The notes under the pieces were generated by a model, which was given only the letters and a program-made list of their open reading frames with translations, did not search any database and had not been told where the DNA came from. Shown here piece by piece: positions 13,318-13,848 of a DNA stretch of 13,848 bases; the first letter of the stretch is position 1; every line of letters begins with the position of its first letter. Where the stretch lies: contig JAOAIA010000034.1 of NCBI GenBank assembly GCA_026414955.1, positions 1-13,848 on the forward strand, written 5' to 3'. The translations under genes and the position numbers were made by a program. Source of the DNA: Candidatus Bipolaricaulota bacterium (GTDB lineage: Bacteria > Bipolaricaulota > Bipolaricaulia > RBG-16-55-9 > DRXL01).

Positions 13318-13788
13318 ATGTTTACTGAAAAATTCTACGTCGTCTGCGACAACATTCGCAGCACGTTCAACGTCGGCGCTATCTTCAGAACCGCCGACGC
13401 CGCGGGGATCACAAAAATCTATCTGTGCGGCTACACGCCCACGCCGCCACGCCACGAGATCGAAAAAGTCGCGCTGGGAGCTGAAAAGACCGTTCCGTGG
13501 GAACGCGTCGCCCAAACATGGAGATTGCTCGAACACCTCAAAGCCCAAGGCGTTCAGATCGTCGCTTTAGAGAACAATATCGAGCTGCCGACGATAGACT
13601 ATCGCGAGTTTCTCCCCCAATTTCCTATCGCGCTTGTGCTGGGCAACGAGGTGACCGGGCTTTCTCACGCGCTTCTCAAGCGCGCCGACGCGATCATCAC
13701 ACTCCCGATGCACGGCAAGAAAGAATCGCTCAACGTCGCGGTGGCGTTCGGGATCGCCGCGTATAGACTCAACGAGCGCCGACGGTGA
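13318..13788 (+). CDS. TrmH/SpoU-family RNA 2'-O-methyltransferase, short form
   Basis: A 156-residue SAM-dependent SPOUT methylase predicted to methylate ribose 2'-OH in tRNA or rRNA. All three SpoU motifs are present: motif 1 N-V-G-A-I-F-R-T-A-D-A-A-G (about 18-30), motif 2 A-L-V-L-G-N-E-V-T-G-L-S (about 103-114) and motif 3 L-P-M-H-G-K-K-E-S-L-N-V-A-V-A-F-G (about 129-145), giving the trefoil knot. There is no separate N-terminal RNA-binding domain, so it is the size of TrmL-like minimal enzymes, though the Y-T-P-T-P-P and A-L-G-A-E-K-T-V-P-W sections mark a different subgroup; the RNA target is unknown. The start at 13318 (M-F-T-E-K-F-Y-V-V) fits the family. It has no Shine-Dalgarno site because the inverted repeat ends at the ATG. 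In-frame GTG codons at 13279, 13288, 13300 and 13309 would give repeat-encoded extensions and cannot be excluded. Confidence 0.92.
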   Translation: MFTEKFYVVCDNIRSTFNVGAIFRTADAAGITKIYLCGYTPTPPRHEIEKVALGAEKTVPWERVAQTWRLLEHLKAQGVQIVALENNIELPTIDYREFLPQFPIALVLGNEVTGLSHALLKRADAIITLPMHGKKESLNVAVAFGIAAYRLNERRR

Positions 13789-13792
13789 AAAT

Positions 13793-13821
13793 TTGCCAAG
13801 AGCACACCAGGACGCTATAAT
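13793..13821 (+). promoter_or_regulatory. Near-perfect sigma70-type promoter pointing off the window end
   Basis: TTGCCA (13793-13798), a 17-nt spacer and TATAAT (13816-13821) match consensus at 11 of 12 positions with ideal spacing. Transcription would begin near 13828. It starts just after the methylase stop and reads off the right edge, so the gene it serves lies beyond the window. Confidence 0.8.
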
Positions 13822-13831
13822 AAGAGCGCCT

Positions 13832-13848
13832 GGGCTTGTCTGAAGCCC
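13832..13848 (+). other. Hairpin at the 5' end of the transcript leaving the window
   Basis: GGGCTT and AAGCCC pair across a GTCTG loop, and the structure ends exactly at the last base shown. It begins a few bases after the expected transcription start. It could be the first stem of a structured RNA, a 5' UTR stem, or part of a palindromic repeat at which the contig broke; the sequence stops too soon to decide. Confidence 0.4.

Noticed and set aside
1..13848. tRNA, rRNA, transposase or phage genes
   Set aside because: Looked for on both strands by eye; none recognised. The Tn5 mosaic end at position 1 is from library preparation, not a resident transposon.

Overview
This is a bacterial segment, most likely from a short-read metagenomic or draft assembly. 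Its first 19 bases are an untrimmed Nextera transposase adapter, so position 1 is a contig end, not biology. Genes are dense, moderately GC-rich by eye, and mostly on the minus strand. There are housekeeping genes (era, recO, a SpoU-family RNA methylase), near-consensus sigma70-type promoters, strong AGGAGG ribosome sites and several palindromic repeat elements, one of them inside a protein-coding frame. The phylum cannot be fixed from sequence alone. Repeats of this style are common in Chloroflexota-like and candidate-phylum environmental genomes, but that is only a guess. No tRNA, rRNA, CRISPR array or transposase was seen.

Left (20-2285, plus strand): the 3' part of an unrecognised protein with an N-C-A-T-F motif, then a two-gene unit of a CBS-CBS-ACT regulatory protein overlapping a bacterial deoxyhypusine-synthase-like protein. 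The latter probably makes a polyamine rather than hypusine. It converges, with a 4-nt overlap, on a large minus-strand gene.

Middle (2282-6556): a secreted multidomain subtilase of about 1345 residues, with S8 protease, FN3, Ig-like, BACON and an eight-bladed PQQ-like propeller. Divergent from it is a very small 31-residue membrane protein with a good promoter and ribosome site. It is easy to miss and converges on recO.

Right (6562-13200, minus strand), in transcription order: hutH-type lyase, era, PAS-GAF-GGDEF diguanylate cyclase, GNAT acyltransferase, enolase-superfamily N-succinylamino-acid racemase/OSBS-type enzyme, recO. Overlaps are 11 nt (hutH/era), 4 nt (GGDEF/GNAT) and 4 nt (GNAT/racemase), with 5 nt between era and GGDEF, so this reads as one operon. 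Era and recO are neighbours in many bacteria; here three genes lie between them. The coupled GNAT and racemase match the known N-succinylation route for converting D- to L-amino acids. The M20 hydrolase of that route is not in the window.

End (13201-13848): a 98-nt inverted repeat fills the space between divergent hutH and a small SpoU methylase gene. After the methylase is an almost perfect promoter (TTGCCA, 17 nt, TATAAT) pointing off the window, into an RNA that starts with a hairpin.
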